From Strobilurus pachycystidiatus (lineage: Eukaryota > Basidiomycota > Agaricomycetes > Agaricales > Physalacriaceae): a DNA stretch of 64,000 nucleotides. The translations under genes were made by a program, and so were the position numbers. Shown here one piece after another: positions 63,385-64,000 of the stretch; position 1 is the stretch's first letter; every line of letters starts with the position of its first letter. The notes beneath the pieces are model-generated. The model was given only the letters and a program-made list of their open reading frames with translations, had not been told where the DNA came from and did no database searches. The stretch lies in contig JAHLMK010000018.1 in the NCBI GenBank assembly GCA_019915135.1, positions 1,116,001 through 1,180,000 of the forward strand, given 5' to 3'.

Positions 63385-64000
63385 GGAGTGATGGTTGTGT
63401 ACAAAGGCGCAAATGAGACCCCGGGGTAATGTTCATGTTGATCTCATCCAAAAGGTGTGAGATCTCTGGATCTCGTCGGTTCATCAGGCCACGCGAGGTG
63501 GCCGGTGGTCCAGTACAGTGAAGAGACGTGACCGCTTGATTCGCGCGAACATGCTCGCATCATTAGGACAGCAACGCTCTAGCTACAACATCAGTGACAC
63601 TTACTGCAACAATGAGATATGGTCCGGAGATTCGCCTGTAGTACCAGCCGTCGTTGTTCAAAAGACTCAAATCTACATGACGGTGACTCGGAATTGGTGA
63701 TGCCAGCTGAAGAGCTACCATATGTAATTTTCATCTCACCCGTCACTTCACGCTCTGGAACTAGAAATCGGTAAACACGGCACAAGCTTGAAGGTTCATT
63801 CCAACGTAAGAGTACACTTGCAACTCGTCCAACGTTGCAACAAGACTCAGATCACGAACACAACCGTCATCTCGCCTCAACATAGCCAAGACTCCGCATT
63901 CCTTCCATCTGACCAGTAACCAATGTTTAGAGGTTAATGACAACACAACCGATGGAGATGAGGCTGCCTGTGAAACCGTCAGCAACCCCTCCAGTGACCG
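63385..64000 (-). other. Unresolved minus-strand coding-like segments at window edge
   Basis: Pieces such as VDLSLLNNDGWYYRRISGPY followed by LIVA and a GTAAGT donor (near 63595) look like an exon end, and CVRDLSLVATLDELQVYSYV lies near 63800-63860. They may be upstream exons of the kinase-like gene or the end of another gene beyond the window. I cannot join them or name a family. Confidence 0.3.

Overview
The window comes from a basidiomycete fungus, most likely an agaricomycete. Genes are dense and split by many short GT-AG introns of about 45-70 nt. The content is typical of that group: a HET-domain protein, an NDR kinase, a Clr2 heterochromatin factor, a lipopeptide pheromone precursor ending in CVIA, and PIF/Harbinger and Ty3-type transposons. 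No rRNA or tRNA gene, CRISPR array or bacterial-style operon was recognised.

Positions 1-25.2 kb are mostly ordinary single-copy genes: HET protein (5' cut by the window edge), CDC123 (eIF2 assembly), a small secreted protein, a Cbk1/COT1-type NDR kinase divergent from a Clr2-like silencing factor, a Kar9-like protein with a C-terminal GAR domain and two SxIP motifs, a TRAPPC12-like TPR protein, two tandem pyroglutamyl-peptidase genes, a single-pass membrane protein divergent from RAD1, a cytochrome P450 and a Tra2-like RNA-binding protein. A decayed inverted copy of part of CDC123 lies at 15.15-15.66 kb.

Positions 25.2-30.5 kb are gene-poor. A 49-aa CaaX pheromone precursor sits at 27108-27257. 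Upstream of it are a 162-bp tandem duplication and five copies of the octamer CTTATTGT/ACAATAAG. Beyond it are fragments resembling NDUFS4 and MSH4. The NDUFS4-like fragment carries a 709-bp hAT element in an intron, with a perfect 8-bp target duplication.

Positions 30.5-62.5 kb are a nest of transposons. A PIF/Harbinger element (30499-45714) landed just past the stop codon of a kinase-like gene. Its accessory ORF was then hit by two LTR elements, a pol-less one (30845-35410) and a chromodomain Ty3 element (36370-43181). Both show the same CCCGC target duplication, and removing them restores the accessory frame. A 16.4-kb LTR element (46078-62466) splits a coding exon of the same kinase-like gene. 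Besides gag and pol it carries three unrecognised, intron-containing genes, two of them antisense to pol. This is the strongest candidate for an undescribed system here. Exon coordinates were worked out by eye; exact splice sites and starts are uncertain where stated.
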